Below are positions 9,869 to 18,663 of a stretch of DNA of 64,000 nt, one piece after another. The translations under genes were made by a program, and so were the position numbers. How positions within the stretch are numbered: position 1 is the stretch's first letter; every line of letters starts with the position of its first letter. The stretch is taken from the NCBI RefSeq assembly GCF_029269825.1, contig NZ_JARJHU010000003.1, positions 410,475-474,474 on the forward strand, given 5' to 3'. Below the pieces are notes generated by a model. The model ran no database searches. It saw nothing but the letters and a program-made list of their open reading frames with translations, and was not told the origin of the DNA. The DNA is from Pedobacter sp. JY14-1 (lineage in GTDB: Bacteria > Bacteroidota > Bacteroidia > Sphingobacteriales > Sphingobacteriaceae).

Positions 9869-10093
9869 ATGGACGACAATAATCGCAGGAAAAATGGACT
9901 TGGTGTTTTTGCACGGTATTCAGGAATTAGTTTTCAAATGATCGCTATCATCGGGCTTTTTGCCCTGGCAGGCTATAAGATTGACAAATTCCGCGGGAGT
10001 AAGACGCCCATGTTTACTGCCGGGTTGAGTCTGATCGGGGTTGGGGTTGCACTTTATCAGGTGGTGAAGCAATTAAATAAAAACGGGTCATAG
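9869..10093 (+). CDS. AtpZ/AtpI-family small membrane protein of the ATP synthase operon
   Basis: 74 residues from the ATG at 9869 (a GTG codon sits directly before it at 9866). Two membrane helices are visible (about residues 20-38 and 48-66) with a charged YKIDKFRG turn between them, the typical layout of the AtpZ/AtpI (F0F1-ATPase gene 1) family. These proteins assist c-ring assembly or cation supply and are encoded first in many atp operons, as here. A second small membrane protein gene and atpB follow. Exact role is inferred from family and position. Confidence 0.75.
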   Translation: MDDNNRRKNGLGVFARYSGISFQMIAIIGLFALAGYKIDKFRGSKTPMFTAGLSLIGVGVALYQVVKQLNKNGS

Positions 10094-10117
10094 TTGTTGA
10101 AAGTGTTGGTTTCTATT

Positions 10118-10125
10118 TACTTTTG
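10118..10125 (+). promoter_or_regulatory. Possible internal promoter box before the second atp-operon gene
   Basis: TACTTTTG matches TAnnTTTG in full. A TTG at 10097-10099 lies 18 bases upstream, a usual -33/-7 spacing. The box overlaps the TTG start codon (10123) proposed for the next gene, so either the box is chance or that start is wrong for transcripts made here. Confidence 0.4.
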
Positions 10126-10530
10126 CAAAAAAAAGATCTGACTTTGAGTATAGCCCGTTTCTCTCTTTCCTATTTAATATATTGCTTGTTCATCGCATTG
10201 GTGGCCTATGCTGTTCCGTTTTTATTCCCGGACGAGGTTTTGCTGACCAGGCATTTCTGGTTGATTTACGGAATAGTGTCAGGGGCTACTTTAATTGCTT
10301 ACCTGGTGGCAGATTTTGGTCTGAAAAAAAGCCCTGAATCTGGGATAATGATGATTATGGGCGCGATTGTAGTTAAAATGTTTTTTTTAATGGCTTTTGT
10401 GCTGATTTTCAGTCTTAAAACGCAGGAAAGAGGGTTGGTTTTTGTGTTGAATTTTTTTTCTTTATATTTATTGTTTTCCTTCTTTGAAATATACGCTCTG
10501 TTACGTAACTTGCGCCACCAAAATAAATAG
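10123..10530 (+). CDS. Hypothetical four-helix membrane protein in the ATP synthase operon
   Basis: 135 residues, strongly hydrophobic with four predicted membrane helices (about residues 12-32, 42-64, 76-98 and 102-124) and a basic C terminus (LLRNLRHQNK). It lies between the AtpZ-like gene and atpB on the same strand and is probably an AtpI-like assembly factor, but I do not recognise a diagnostic motif. The only start that includes the conserved-looking N terminus is TTG at 10123; a second TTG at 10144 would remove seven residues. Transcription could come from the operon promoter or from the TACTTTTG box overlapping the first TTG. Confidence 0.7.
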   Translation: MQKKDLTLSIARFSLSYLIYCLFIALVAYAVPFLFPDEVLLTRHFWLIYGIVSGATLIAYLVADFGLKKSPESGIMMIMGAIVVKMFFLMAFVLIFSLKTQERGLVFVLNFFSLYLLFSFFEIYALLRNLRHQNK

Positions 10531-10547
10531 TAAAAATCTGCGACTAA

Positions 10548-11711
10548 ATGGATTGTAGCCACGTTTTCGAGTTTAAAGTGAATAGGTTAATTGTTGTTTT
10601 TGCGCTTTTTTTAGCGGTTTTCTCAGGTTCGTCCGTTGCTTTTGCTCAGGCAGACTCTACAGGTGTGGTTGCTGACAGTGTGGCTGCTGTTGTCCATGCT
10701 GATACTGTCACTTCCGGGGCTGGTCATGCGGCTGTTCACAGTGAAGGCGAACATGCGGCAGGTGGTCATGAAAATGAAAAGTTTGAGCCCACCAAGGTAA
10801 TCATGGAACATATTGCGGATTCCCATATGTGGCATTTGTGGGGTCATACTTCGCTTCCGCTCCCTGTAATCCTTTATACTCCTCAGGGGCTGGATTTTTT
10901 CTCGTCAGGCCAATTTCATCATGGCGAACATGATTATACTTCAAAATATACTTACAGGTTAGTAGAGGACAAGATAAAGGTTGTCGGTGCTGATGGTCAT
11001 GTTGACGAGGCGATTTCCGGTAAAGTAGTGGATTTTTCGATCACCAAGAATGTTGCGGCGATGTTTCTGGCAGTGCTGATTATTGTTGTGATCTTTGTGT
11101 CGGTTGCTGCTGCTTATAAAAAACGTTCCGGTAAGGCTCCTAAGGGCTTGCAGTCCCTGATCGAGCCCATTATTATTTTTGTAAGGGATGATATTGCGAA
11201 GCCGAATATTGGTCATAAGCATGCGAGGTTCATGCCTTACCTGCTTACGGTTTTCTTCTTTATTTGGGTGAATAACCTGCTGGGTCTGATCCCGATCTTC
11301 CCCGGAGGCGCGAATGTCACCGGGAACATATCACTCACCTTTACATTGTCACTGTTTACTATGATCATTGTAAACATCAATGGTAACAAATATTACTGGA
11401 AACATATTTTCCTTCCTCATGTTCCTTTCTGGTTATGGCCGCTAATGGTGGTCGTAGAGGTGGTCGGTGTGGTCTCTAAACCTTTCGCCCTGATGATCCG
11501 TTTGTTTGCGAATATTACTGCTGGTCACATTATCGTGCTTAGTCTGATCTCGCTAATCTTTATTTTTAAGACTTTGGCCATTGCCCCTGTTTCTGTCGCT
11601 TTCGTGTTGTTTATGGACGTACTGGAACTGCTGGTGGCATTTTTGCAGGCTTTTATATTCACGTTGCTTACCGCACTGTTCATTGGGATGGCGGTGGAAG
11701 AGCATCATTAA
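10548..11711 (+). CDS. atpB: ATP synthase F0 subunit a
   Basis: 387 residues, much longer than the roughly 270 of Escherichia coli. The N terminus is a signal-like segment ending near AFAQA, then a periplasmic extension of about 110 residues that is His-rich (HAAVHSEGEHAAGGH). The C-terminal two thirds is the usual membrane domain: NNLLGLIPIFPGG near the first core helices and the essential Arg in KPFALMIRLFANITAGH, which faces the c-ring carboxylate during proton passage. A GTG at 10578 gives a tidier signal peptide than the ATG at 10548; both are possible. The extended, processed N terminus occurs in Bacteroidota subunit a in general. Confidence 0.93.
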   Translation: MDCSHVFEFKVNRLIVVFALFLAVFSGSSVAFAQADSTGVVADSVAAVVHADTVTSGAGHAAVHSEGEHAAGGHENEKFEPTKVIMEHIADSHMWHLWGHTSLPLPVILYTPQGLDFFSSGQFHHGEHDYTSKYTYRLVEDKIKVVGADGHVDEAISGKVVDFSITKNVAAMFLAVLIIVVIFVSVAAAYKKRSGKAPKGLQSLIEPIIIFVRDDIAKPNIGHKHARFMPYLLTVFFFIWVNNLLGLIPIFPGGANVTGNISLTFTLSLFTMIIVNINGNKYYWKHIFLPHVPFWLWPLMVVVEVVGVVSKPFALMIRLFANITAGHIIVLSLISLIFIFKTLAIAPVSVAFVLFMDVLELLVAFLQAFIFTLLTALFIGMAVEEHH

Positions 11712-11740
11712 TTGAAAACTATTTTTTAAAAACTATATAA

Positions 11741-11968
<228 letters not shown>

Positions 11969-11984
11969 TTCAAACTGAGATTAC

Positions 11985-12021
11985 AAACTGTTGGATGACG
12001 ATTGGTTATCCAACAGTTTTT
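11985..12021 (+). terminator. Terminator-like hairpin between atpE and atpF
   Basis: A perfect 12-base inverted repeat (AAACTGTTGGAT at 11985-11996 and ATCCAACAGTTT at 12008-12019) with an 11-base loop runs into a short T-run. It sits 17 bases after the atpE stop and 33 bases before atpF. It could partly terminate transcription or protect the 3' end of an atpE message, raising subunit c output over b, delta, alpha and gamma. Confidence 0.7.
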
Positions 12022-12053
12022 AACGTAGAAGAGTAAGCATAAAGTAATATAAG

Positions 12054-12548
12054 ATGGAATTAGTAACCCCCAGTATAGGATTAGTTTTTTGGACCGCGAT
12101 AGCATTTATCTGCTTGTTGATTTTGCTGAAGAAATTTGCATGGAAGCCTATTCTTTCTGCAATCCATGAACGTGAGCAGTCAATTGACGAGGCCTTGAAC
12201 AAGGCTGAACTTGCGAAGCAGGAAATGGCTCGTCTTACTGCGCAGAATGAAGAATTAATGAAGGAGGCCCGTGCAGAACGTGACCGTATACTGAAGGAAG
12301 CGAAGACTTTGAAGGATAGCATTGTTCAGGAGGCAAAGACTCAGGCCCACAATGAAGGTGCGAAACTTATTGAAAAGGCCCGCATTGAGATTGAAAACCA
12401 AAAGAAAGCGGCTTTGTCTGAGCTGAAAAGCCAGGTTTCTGCACTTTCGCTGGACATTGCTGAGCGTGTGCTGCGCAACCAACTGGATGATAAGTCTAAA
12501 CAACAGGAACTGGTATCTAATCTTTTAAAGGACGTAGAACTGAACTGA
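12054..12548 (+). CDS. atpF: ATP synthase F0 subunit b
   Basis: 164 residues: one N-terminal membrane helix (about residues 8-27, LVFWTAIAFICLLILLKKFAW) followed by a long charged helix (ALNKAELAKQEMARL and onward) that dimerises as the peripheral stalk. Its C terminus binds the delta subunit, encoded 26 bases downstream. Length and architecture are those of a normal bacterial subunit b. It is the first gene after the atpE hairpin. Confidence 0.94.
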   Translation: MELVTPSIGLVFWTAIAFICLLILLKKFAWKPILSAIHEREQSIDEALNKAELAKQEMARLTAQNEELMKEARAERDRILKEAKTLKDSIVQEAKTQAHNEGAKLIEKARIEIENQKKAALSELKSQVSALSLDIAERVLRNQLDDKSKQQELVSNLLKDVELN

Positions 12549-12574
12549 GCGGCAGTTGATAAGATATAAGGATC

Positions 12575-13123
12575 ATGTTAGAAAATAAGGCAGCATCAAG
12601 ATACGCAAAATCATTACTGGATCTTTCTGTTGAGCGCCATGCGCTTGAGGAAGTAAGGGATGACATGGCGCTGATCGTAGAGGTAATAGACAGCTATCCA
12701 GAGCTTGAAGCGATACTGAAAAACCCGATAGTACCACTGGATAAAAAAACTGGTATTTTATCTGGTTTGTTTGATGGTAAGGTAAATGCAATCACCAGTG
12801 CTTTTTTCAGGCAACTTGTGCGTAAAGGCCGTTCTTCAATCCTTTTCGGCGCATCCAGGGCATTTATTACACAATACAATGCAAAAAAGGGTATCGTTAC
12901 GGCTGATGTGACTTCTGCTTCCCAGCTTTCTGAATCTAGTTTGTCGGAAATTATAACTATTGTTAAGCGTGAAACCGGTGCAAGCGAAGTAGTACTAAAG
13001 CAGAAGATAGACGAGAAACTGATCGGCGGTTTTATCCTGAAGGTTGGTGACCGTCAGTTTGATGCAAGTATCCTGCATGGACTGAACAAACTTAAAAGAG
13101 AATTTGCCCAGGGTATCGCGTAG
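12575..13123 (+). CDS. atpH: ATP synthase F1 subunit delta
   Basis: 182 residues, the usual size of the OSCP/delta subunit, which joins the peripheral stalk to the top of the alpha3beta3 head. Visible family features are the N-terminal ASRYAKSLLDLS helix, the helical bundle to about residue 105, and the C-terminal sheet with the signature IDEKLIGGFILKVGD. It starts 26 bases after atpF and precedes atpA by 54 bases in one operon. Confidence 0.94.
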   Translation: MLENKAASRYAKSLLDLSVERHALEEVRDDMALIVEVIDSYPELEAILKNPIVPLDKKTGILSGLFDGKVNAITSAFFRQLVRKGRSSILFGASRAFITQYNAKKGIVTADVTSASQLSESSLSEIITIVKRETGASEVVLKQKIDEKLIGGFILKVGDRQFDASILHGLNKLKREFAQGIA

Positions 13124-13177
13124 TGCCCAGGGGTAACAAATAACATTACTGATTTACAAAAGAAATAACATAAAACT

Positions 13178-14752
13178 ATGGTAGAGGTAAGACCAGACGA
13201 AGTATCGGCAATTATCAGGCAACAATTGGCGGGCTTCAAATCAGAGGCTGAACTGGAAGAAGTTGGTACCGTATTACAGGTGGGTGATGGTATTGCCCGT
13301 GTGTATGGTTTGACCAAGGTACAATCCGGTGAGCTAGTTGAATTTGAGAACGGCCTGCAGGGTATCGTTCTTAACCTTGAAGAAGATAACGTTGGTGTGG
13401 TTCTTCTGGGACCTTCGGATAATATCAAGGAAGGTGATACCATTAAGCGCACAAAGAAGATCGCTTCGATCAGGGTGGGTGAAGGTATGCTGGGCCGTGT
13501 AGTTAATACACTGGGTGAGCCTATCGATGGTAAAGGACCTATCCTTGGCGATACTTACGAAATGCCGATTGAGCGCAAAGCGCCCGGTGTAATTTATCGT
13601 CAGCCGGTTACTGAGCCTCTGCAAACTGGTATTAAAGCTATCGACGGAATGATCCCTATCGGCCGTGGTCAGCGTGAGCTGGTGATCGGTGACCGTCAGA
13701 TCGGAAAAACAGCGGTATGTATCGACACGATCATTAACCAGAAGGAGTTTTATGAAGCAGGCAAGCCGGTTTTTTGTATCTATGTAGCTTGTGGCCAAAA
13801 GGCAAGTACGGTTGCGAACATTGTGCGTACGCTTGAGGAGAACGGCGCGATGCCTTATACGGTTGTCGTATCGGCTTCTGCTGCAGAACCTGCACCACTA
13901 CAGTTCTACGCACCTTTTTCAGGTGCAGCTATCGGTGAATTCTTCCGTGATACCGGAAGACCTGCGCTGATTGTTTATGATGATCTTTCTAAACAGGCAG
14001 TAGCTTACCGTGAAGTATCTCTGCTGCTACGTCGTCCTCCTGGCCGTGAAGCTTACCCGGGCGACGTATTTTACCTGCACAGCCGTTTACTGGAGCGCGC
14101 TGCTAAAATTAACTCAAACGACGATATCGCGCGTGAAATGAACGATCTCCCTGAGTCCATCAAAGGTATCGTGAAAGGCGGTGGTTCACTGACTGCGCTG
14201 CCGATCATTGAAACACAGGCTGGTGATGTATCTGCTTATATTCCAACTAACGTAATTTCTATTACCGATGGTCAGATATTCCTGGAAAGTAACCTGTTCA
14301 ACTCTGGTATACGTCCTGCGATCAATGTGGGTATTTCTGTATCCCGTGTAGGTGGTAATGCCCAGATCAAGTCGATGAAGAAAGTAGCTGGTACGCTTAA
14401 ACTTGACCAGGCCCAGTACCGTGAACTGGAAGCCTTCTCTAAATTTGGATCAGACCTGGATGCTGCGACTAAATCTGTACTGGATAAGGGTGCACGTAAC
14501 GTCGAAATCCTGAAGCAGGGACAATTTTCGCCAATGACTGTTGAAAAACAGGTAGCGATTATTTATGTGGGAACTAAGAACCTGATGCGTTCTGTCCCGG
14601 TAAATAAAGTGAAGGAATTTGAGGCTGAATATTTGCAGCAACTGGAATTGCGTCACCCTGAGACTTTGAAGGCCCTTAAAGCCGGTAAGTTTGATGATGA
14701 AATTACAGGGGTATTGGAGATTGTAGCCAAAGAGCTTTCAGGAAAATATTAA
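13178..14752 (+). CDS. atpA: ATP synthase F1 subunit alpha
   Basis: 524 residues. N-terminal beta-barrel ([24 protein letters not shown]), central nucleotide-binding domain with P-loop [10 protein letters not shown] (most alpha subunits have Thr where this has Ile) and the region [13 protein letters not shown], then the helical C-terminal domain. Alpha subunits hold the non-catalytic nucleotide sites and the catalytic arginine finger in SVSRVGG. The catalytic beta subunit is not in this window. The gamma gene follows after 4 bases. Confidence 0.96.
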   Translation: MVEVRPDEVSAIIRQQLAGFKSEAELEEVGTVLQVGDGIARVYGLTKVQSGELVEFENGLQGIVLNLEEDNVGVVLLGPSDNIKEGDTIKRTKKIASIRVGEGMLGRVVNTLGEPIDGKGPILGDTYEMPIERKAPGVIYRQPVTEPLQTGIKAIDGMIPIGRGQRELVIGDRQIGKTAVCIDTIINQKEFYEAGKPVFCIYVACGQKASTVANIVRTLEENGAMPYTVVVSASAAEPAPLQFYAPFSGAAIGEFFRDTGRPALIVYDDLSKQAVAYREVSLLLRRPPGREAYPGDVFYLHSRLLERAAKINSNDDIAREMNDLPESIKGIVKGGGSLTALPIIETQAGDVSAYIPTNVISITDGQIFLESNLFNSGIRPAINVGISVSRVGGNAQIKSMKKVAGTLKLDQAQYRELEAFSKFGSDLDAATKSVLDKGARNVEILKQGQFSPMTVEKQVAIIYVGTKNLMRSVPVNKVKEFEAEYLQQLELRHPETLKALKAGKFDDEITGVLEIVAKELSGKY

Positions 14753-14756
14753 GTAA

Positions 14757-15641
14757 ATGGCAAATTTAAAAGAAGTAAGAAACCGTATTGCATCTGTTCA
14801 GTCCACGCAGCAGATCACTAAGGCCATGAAGATGGTTTCGGCTGCGAAACTTAAGCGTGCCACCAACGCGATTGTGCAGCTACGGCCCTATGCAACCAAG
14901 CTGAAGGAGATCCTGGGAAACCTTTCTGCAAGCCTGGAAGGTTCTTCCTCACCTTTTATTCAGGAGCGTGAACCGAACAAGGTATTGATCGTTACCGTTT
15001 CTTCTAACCGTGGCCTGGCGGGTGCGTTCAACATGAATGTAATCAAGACGGCAAATAACCTGATCGCTGAAAAATACAGTGAGCAATATAAAAAGGGCAA
15101 TGTTAGCATTATTGCAATAGGTAAGAAAACCCAGGATTTTTACGAGAAGCGTAACTATAAGGTAATCGGCAATAATAACGATATCTATACGGATCTTACA
15201 TTTGAAAATGTTACTAAAATTACCGAGGCTATAATGTATGGCTTTGTAAAAGGTGATTTTGACAGGGTTGAAGTGGTTTATAATAGGTTTAGGAACGCAG
15301 CCGTGCAGATATTGACAACCGAGCAACTACTTCCTTTACCTAAAAATCAGGAAGCGGATGCAGATGCCAAGATCTCTGGTGCAGATTATATTCTTGAGCC
15401 TTCTCAGGAAGAAATCGTAGCGCAGCTAATTCCTAAGTCGATCAAGATTCAATTGTATAAGGCTGTCCTTGATTCACATGCTTCGGAACACGGAGCAAGG
15501 ATGACTTCTATGGATAAAGCGACAGAAAATGCCGGAGACCTACTGAAGGCCCTGAAGCTTTCCTATAACCAGGCGCGTCAGGCGGCGATTACTACCGAGT
15601 TGACAGAGATTGTGAGCGGTGCAGCTGCTCTTAACGGATAA
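14757..15641 (+). CDS. atpG: ATP synthase F1 subunit gamma
   Basis: 294 residues. The central rotor shaft: an N-terminal helix (NLKEVRNRIASVQSTQQITKAMKMVSAAKL, abbreviated signature QQITKAMKMV) and a C-terminal helix (ARMTSMDKATENA, TELTEIVSGAAAL) form the coiled coil inside the alpha3beta3 head. Both family signatures are intact. The ATG is 4 bases after the atpA stop. It is the last F1 gene here; atpD and atpC (beta, epsilon) must lie elsewhere, as is common in Bacteroidota. Confidence 0.95.
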   Translation: MANLKEVRNRIASVQSTQQITKAMKMVSAAKLKRATNAIVQLRPYATKLKEILGNLSASLEGSSSPFIQEREPNKVLIVTVSSNRGLAGAFNMNVIKTANNLIAEKYSEQYKKGNVSIIAIGKKTQDFYEKRNYKVIGNNNDIYTDLTFENVTKITEAIMYGFVKGDFDRVEVVYNRFRNAAVQILTTEQLLPLPKNQEADADAKISGADYILEPSQEEIVAQLIPKSIKIQLYKAVLDSHASEHGARMTSMDKATENAGDLLKALKLSYNQARQAAITTELTEIVSGAAALNG

Positions 15642-15696
15642 GTTATACGGAATTATTAAATAAATATTACTTTTACAGGTATAAACAGAATTTGAA

Positions 15697-15912
15697 ATGG
15701 AACAGACACCAAAGCACAACACAGAGAGCATGAAGCGCGCTAATGAGCTTTCAATTTACAAGTTGATTACGATTGGTACCCTTATAGGTATTGTTGGCGT
15801 ATATCTTCGTTTTGCTGCTGATTCTACAATGCTTTCTATTGTATCCTGGGCGATTCTGCTGATCGGTTCAATCATTGCCTGTAAAGGTGTATTCAGGATT
15901 CTGGCTGCCTAA
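15697..15912 (+). CDS. Small two-helix membrane protein, unknown function
   Basis: 71 residues: a polar N terminus (EQTPKHNTESMKRANELS) then two membrane helices (about residues 22-40 and 47-66). It follows atpG by 55 bases on the same strand and ends 19 bases before a strong terminator, so it may be the last gene of the atp operon or a separate unit. A near-match promoter box (TACTTTTA) lies 25-30 bases upstream. I do not recognise the family and assign no function. Confidence 0.7.
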   Translation: MEQTPKHNTESMKRANELSIYKLITIGTLIGIVGVYLRFAADSTMLSIVSWAILLIGSIIACKGVFRILAA

Positions 15913-15931
15913 GTTATCTTAAAATAGATTT

Positions 15932-15961
15932 AAAGCCCCTGCAGTTATACTGAGGGGCTTT
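15932..15961. terminator. Bidirectional terminator between the atp-operon tail and ruvC
   Basis: Inverted repeat AAAGCCCCT (15932-15940) and AGGGGCTTT (15953-15961) with a 12-base loop, lying between two convergent genes. The plus-strand side ends in T-rich sequence, and the minus-strand side ends in TTTAAAT, so it may serve both. Confidence 0.8.
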
Positions 15962-15962
15962 G

Positions 15963-16526
15963 TTATTTTAGCCGTGTTTTATTGTCTCTGACAAACGCTT
16001 CCCATCCGGAATAGCTTTTTCCCTTAGCATCATTGTTACTTCGCTGAAAGGAATGACAAACAGCTACTGAAAGTCCATCTGTGGCATCAAGAAATTCAGG
16101 TGTTTCTTTGAAATTGAGTAATCTCTGAAGCATTGCACTTACTTGTTCTTTACTGGCGTTTCCGTTGCCGGTTATAGACTGCTTGATTTTTTTTGGTGCA
16201 TACTCTGCTATAGGGATGTCACGTGCGAGCGCAGCTGTCATAGCTACACCCTGGGCACGGCCCAGCTTGAGTGTGACCTGTACATTCTTGCCGTAAAATG
16301 GAGCTTCCAGCGCAAGTATATCCGGTTGGTATTGCGCAAGTAAGGCGGTGGTCCTTTCAAATATCCGCTGCAGTTTAAGAAAATGGTCATCAAGGTGGTC
16401 GAGCCTGACCACGCCAAGTGTAATCAGTTCAATCTTATTACCTTTTTCGAGTATCGCTCCGTATCCCATAATTGTGGTCCCCGGATCGATGCCCATAATC
16501 ACCCTTTCCTTTTTTCCTGTCAACAT
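15963..16526 (-). CDS. ruvC: RuvC, Holliday junction resolvase
   Basis: 187 residues. RNase H-fold endonuclease that cuts Holliday junctions after branch migration by RuvAB. The catalytic acidic residues are visible: Asp in GIDPGTTIMGYG near the N terminus, Glu in LEAPFYGKN, and the C-terminal Asp in DATDGLSVAVCH. The DNA-contact region IKQSITGNGNASKEQV is intact. It diverges from the flippase-like gene at 16570; the 43-base gap is AT-rich with only near-consensus boxes. Confidence 0.95.
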   Translation of the reverse strand: MLTGKKERVIMGIDPGTTIMGYGAILEKGNKIELITLGVVRLDHLDDHFLKLQRIFERTTALLAQYQPDILALEAPFYGKNVQVTLKLGRAQGVAMTAALARDIPIAEYAPKKIKQSITGNGNASKEQVSAMLQRLLNFKETPEFLDATDGLSVAVCHSFQRSNNDAKGKSYSGWEAFVRDNKTRLK

Positions 16527-16569
16527 AGCACAATATTAAGCATATTTGTAAAGAGTAAACCGATTAAAT

Positions 16570-17547
16570 TTGACAGCTAACATCAGGAAAGTTCTTTCTC
16601 TTGGCATTAAGGCAGTTATTGTTATCCTTGCATTCTGGTTCATTTACCGGAAGCTTGTGGTTAACGAGAACTTAAGAACCTTTGGCCATTTGCTCGGGGA
16701 GCTGCCAGGGATAGAGATCGGTGTTATTATGACTTCTGTTTTTTTGCTGATGCTGCTGAATTGGGGGCTTGAAGCGATGAAATGGAGACGCCTGATCCGG
16801 CAGGTCGAAAGAATCAGTTTATGGAGTGCTATGGAGTCGGTGTTCTGCGGACTGACCTGGGCGGTATTCACCCCTAACAGGATAGGAGAATATGGTGGCA
16901 GGGTATTTTTCCTTTCTCCAAAGAGGAGAATTATAGGAGTCGTGGCCATGGCGGTTGGTAACATCGGTCAGATGGTGCTGACCAATGTTTTCGGCGCGAT
17001 CGCCCTGTGCATATTTATATATCGTTTTGTTGATATTGACTATCGTCTGTTTTACGCGGTTGTGGTGTTGTCTGTAATGTTCTGTCTGTTCTTTATTGTA
17101 TTCTACTTTAACATCAGATGGCTGAACAGCATTCTGCTTTCCATGCGTTTTACACGTAAATACAAGAAATTTTATCATATCATTTCAAGATACAAAAAGA
17201 GGGAACTGTTAAATATCCTGGGTTATTGTCTGGCCCGCTACCTGGTATTCAGTTCTCAGTATTTTATCTTGTTCAACTGGCTGATACCCGGCTTACATGT
17301 CCTTGATATCCTGATGATGGTAAGTATCCTGTTTTTTGTACAGTCAACATTACCTTCTCTCGATTTATTTGATGTTGGTGTGAGAAGCCTGACGGCCGCT
17401 TATCTTTTTAGTTCCGTCACAGATCAGGAAGTAGCCGTTATTGCCTGTACGGCGAGTATATGGCTGATAAATCTCATTATTCCTGCTATATTAGGCACTT
17501 ATTTCGTCTCTAAACTTAATTTCTTTGGAAGCAATCAGCGTCATTAG
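16570..17547 (+). CDS. Flippase-like / lysylphosphatidylglycerol synthase transmembrane family protein
   Basis: 325 residues, almost entirely hydrophobic with about eight membrane helices. The segment NWGLEAMKWRRLIRQVE in the second quarter and GEYGGRVFFLSP with the neighbouring FTPNRIGE are typical of the UPF0104/flippase-like domain also found in MprF. It has no aminoacyl-transfer domain, so it is not MprF itself. The start is TTG at 16570. It overlaps the following glycosyltransferase gene by 23 bases, suggesting coupled translation and a joint role in moving or building an envelope glycolipid (inferred). Confidence 0.75.
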   Translation: MTANIRKVLSLGIKAVIVILAFWFIYRKLVVNENLRTFGHLLGELPGIEIGVIMTSVFLLMLLNWGLEAMKWRRLIRQVERISLWSAMESVFCGLTWAVFTPNRIGEYGGRVFFLSPKRRIIGVVAMAVGNIGQMVLTNVFGAIALCIFIYRFVDIDYRLFYAVVVLSVMFCLFFIVFYFNIRWLNSILLSMRFTRKYKKFYHIISRYKKRELLNILGYCLARYLVFSSQYFILFNWLIPGLHVLDILMMVSILFFVQSTLPSLDLFDVGVRSLTAAYLFSSVTDQEVAVIACTASIWLINLIIPAILGTYFVSKLNFFGSNQRH

Positions 17548-18661
17548 TTTCACTTCTGTTTTTCTTACACTTTTATATGCATTTGTTCTTGCTGTATTTA
17601 TCATGGGATGGCGAAAACTGAAGCCCTTTCAGCCTAAGGGAGACCCGGGCAGAACAAAGGTTTCTGTAATTGTTGCCGCACGTAATGAAGAGGACAATAT
17701 CGCACTTACTTTAACAGATCTGATTGCACAGGATTATGATAAATCCCTGACCGAAATCATTATCGTAGACGATCATTCTACAGACAGGACAGCAGAGATT
17801 ATCCGTTCTTTCAGCGACAGGGGGGTGAAGCTGATCGTGCTCGATGAAGACCAGGCACTCAATTCTTATAAGAAGAAAGCAATTCAGACCGCTATAGCAG
17901 GAGCTTCAGGAGATCTGATCGTTACTACAGATGCCGATTGCAGGATGGGGCCGGCCTGGTTGAGTACTGTCGTGTCATTTTATGAGACAGGAAATTACAA
18001 AATGATCTCCTCACCGGTGGCTTATTTTGAGGAGAAGAGCTTCTTTGAAAGGGCGCAGTCCCTTGAATTTCTTTTCCTGATTGGTCTCGGCGCTTCGGCC
18101 ATTGGAAATAAGCGCCCCTCGACCTGTAACGGGGCTAACCTCAGTTACGAGAAGAAGGCCTTTTATAAGGTCGGGGGTTTTAAAGGAATTGATGATCTTG
18201 CATCCGGCGATGACGAACTGCTGCTGCATAAAATGGCTGCTGCGTTTGATGGACAGATCGGCTTTCTGAAGAGCAGGCAGGCCATTGTATACACGCACGC
18301 AAAGCCTGATCTCGGAGCCTTTATCCAGCAGCGGAAACGCTGGGCCTCAAAAAGCACCAGATATAAAGACAAGTCCATTGTTTTCCTGGGGGTGGCAATC
18401 TGGCTTTTCAATGTCACGATAGTAATTAACCTTATATTAGGGCTGGGGTCAGTCTTTTTCCTCAAGCTTGCGGCGATACAGTTGCTCACCAAAATGCTGA
18501 TGGAATTTATATTTCTGGCAAGGGTGACTGCGTTTGCTAAGCGCCGTGAATTGCTGAGACTACTACCTGTACTTAATTTTCTGCATATCATTTATATGAT
18601 TTATATTGGGGTTGCAGGAAATTCAGGTAAATACAACTGGAAAGACCGAATGGTAAAGTAG
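17525..18661 (+). CDS. Membrane-bound family 2 glycosyltransferase
   Basis: 378 residues. One N-terminal membrane helix (about residues 6-28), a GT2 catalytic domain (about 50-290) with VSVIVAARNEEDNI, IIVDDHSTD, the metal-binding TDADCRM and the acceptor motif GDDELLLHK, then the QRKRW motif typical of membrane-embedded processive GT2 enzymes, and two or three C-terminal helices. It adds sugar from a nucleotide donor to a lipid or polysaccharide at the cytoplasmic face. The start is TTG at 17525, inside the end of the flippase-like gene. The next gene begins 2 bases after its stop. Confidence 0.85.
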   Translation: MEAISVISFTSVFLTLLYAFVLAVFIMGWRKLKPFQPKGDPGRTKVSVIVAARNEEDNIALTLTDLIAQDYDKSLTEIIIVDDHSTDRTAEIIRSFSDRGVKLIVLDEDQALNSYKKKAIQTAIAGASGDLIVTTDADCRMGPAWLSTVVSFYETGNYKMISSPVAYFEEKSFFERAQSLEFLFLIGLGASAIGNKRPSTCNGANLSYEKKAFYKVGGFKGIDDLASGDDELLLHKMAAAFDGQIGFLKSRQAIVYTHAKPDLGAFIQQRKRWASKSTRYKDKSIVFLGVAIWLFNVTIVINLILGLGSVFFLKLAAIQLLTKMLMEFIFLARVTAFAKRRELLRLLPVLNFLHIIYMIYIGVAGNSGKYNWKDRMVK

Positions 18662-18663
18662 CT

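Noticed and set aside
16570..17547. MprF lysyl-phosphatidylglycerol synthase
   Set aside because: Only the membrane flippase-like part is present; the aminoacyl transfer domain is missing.
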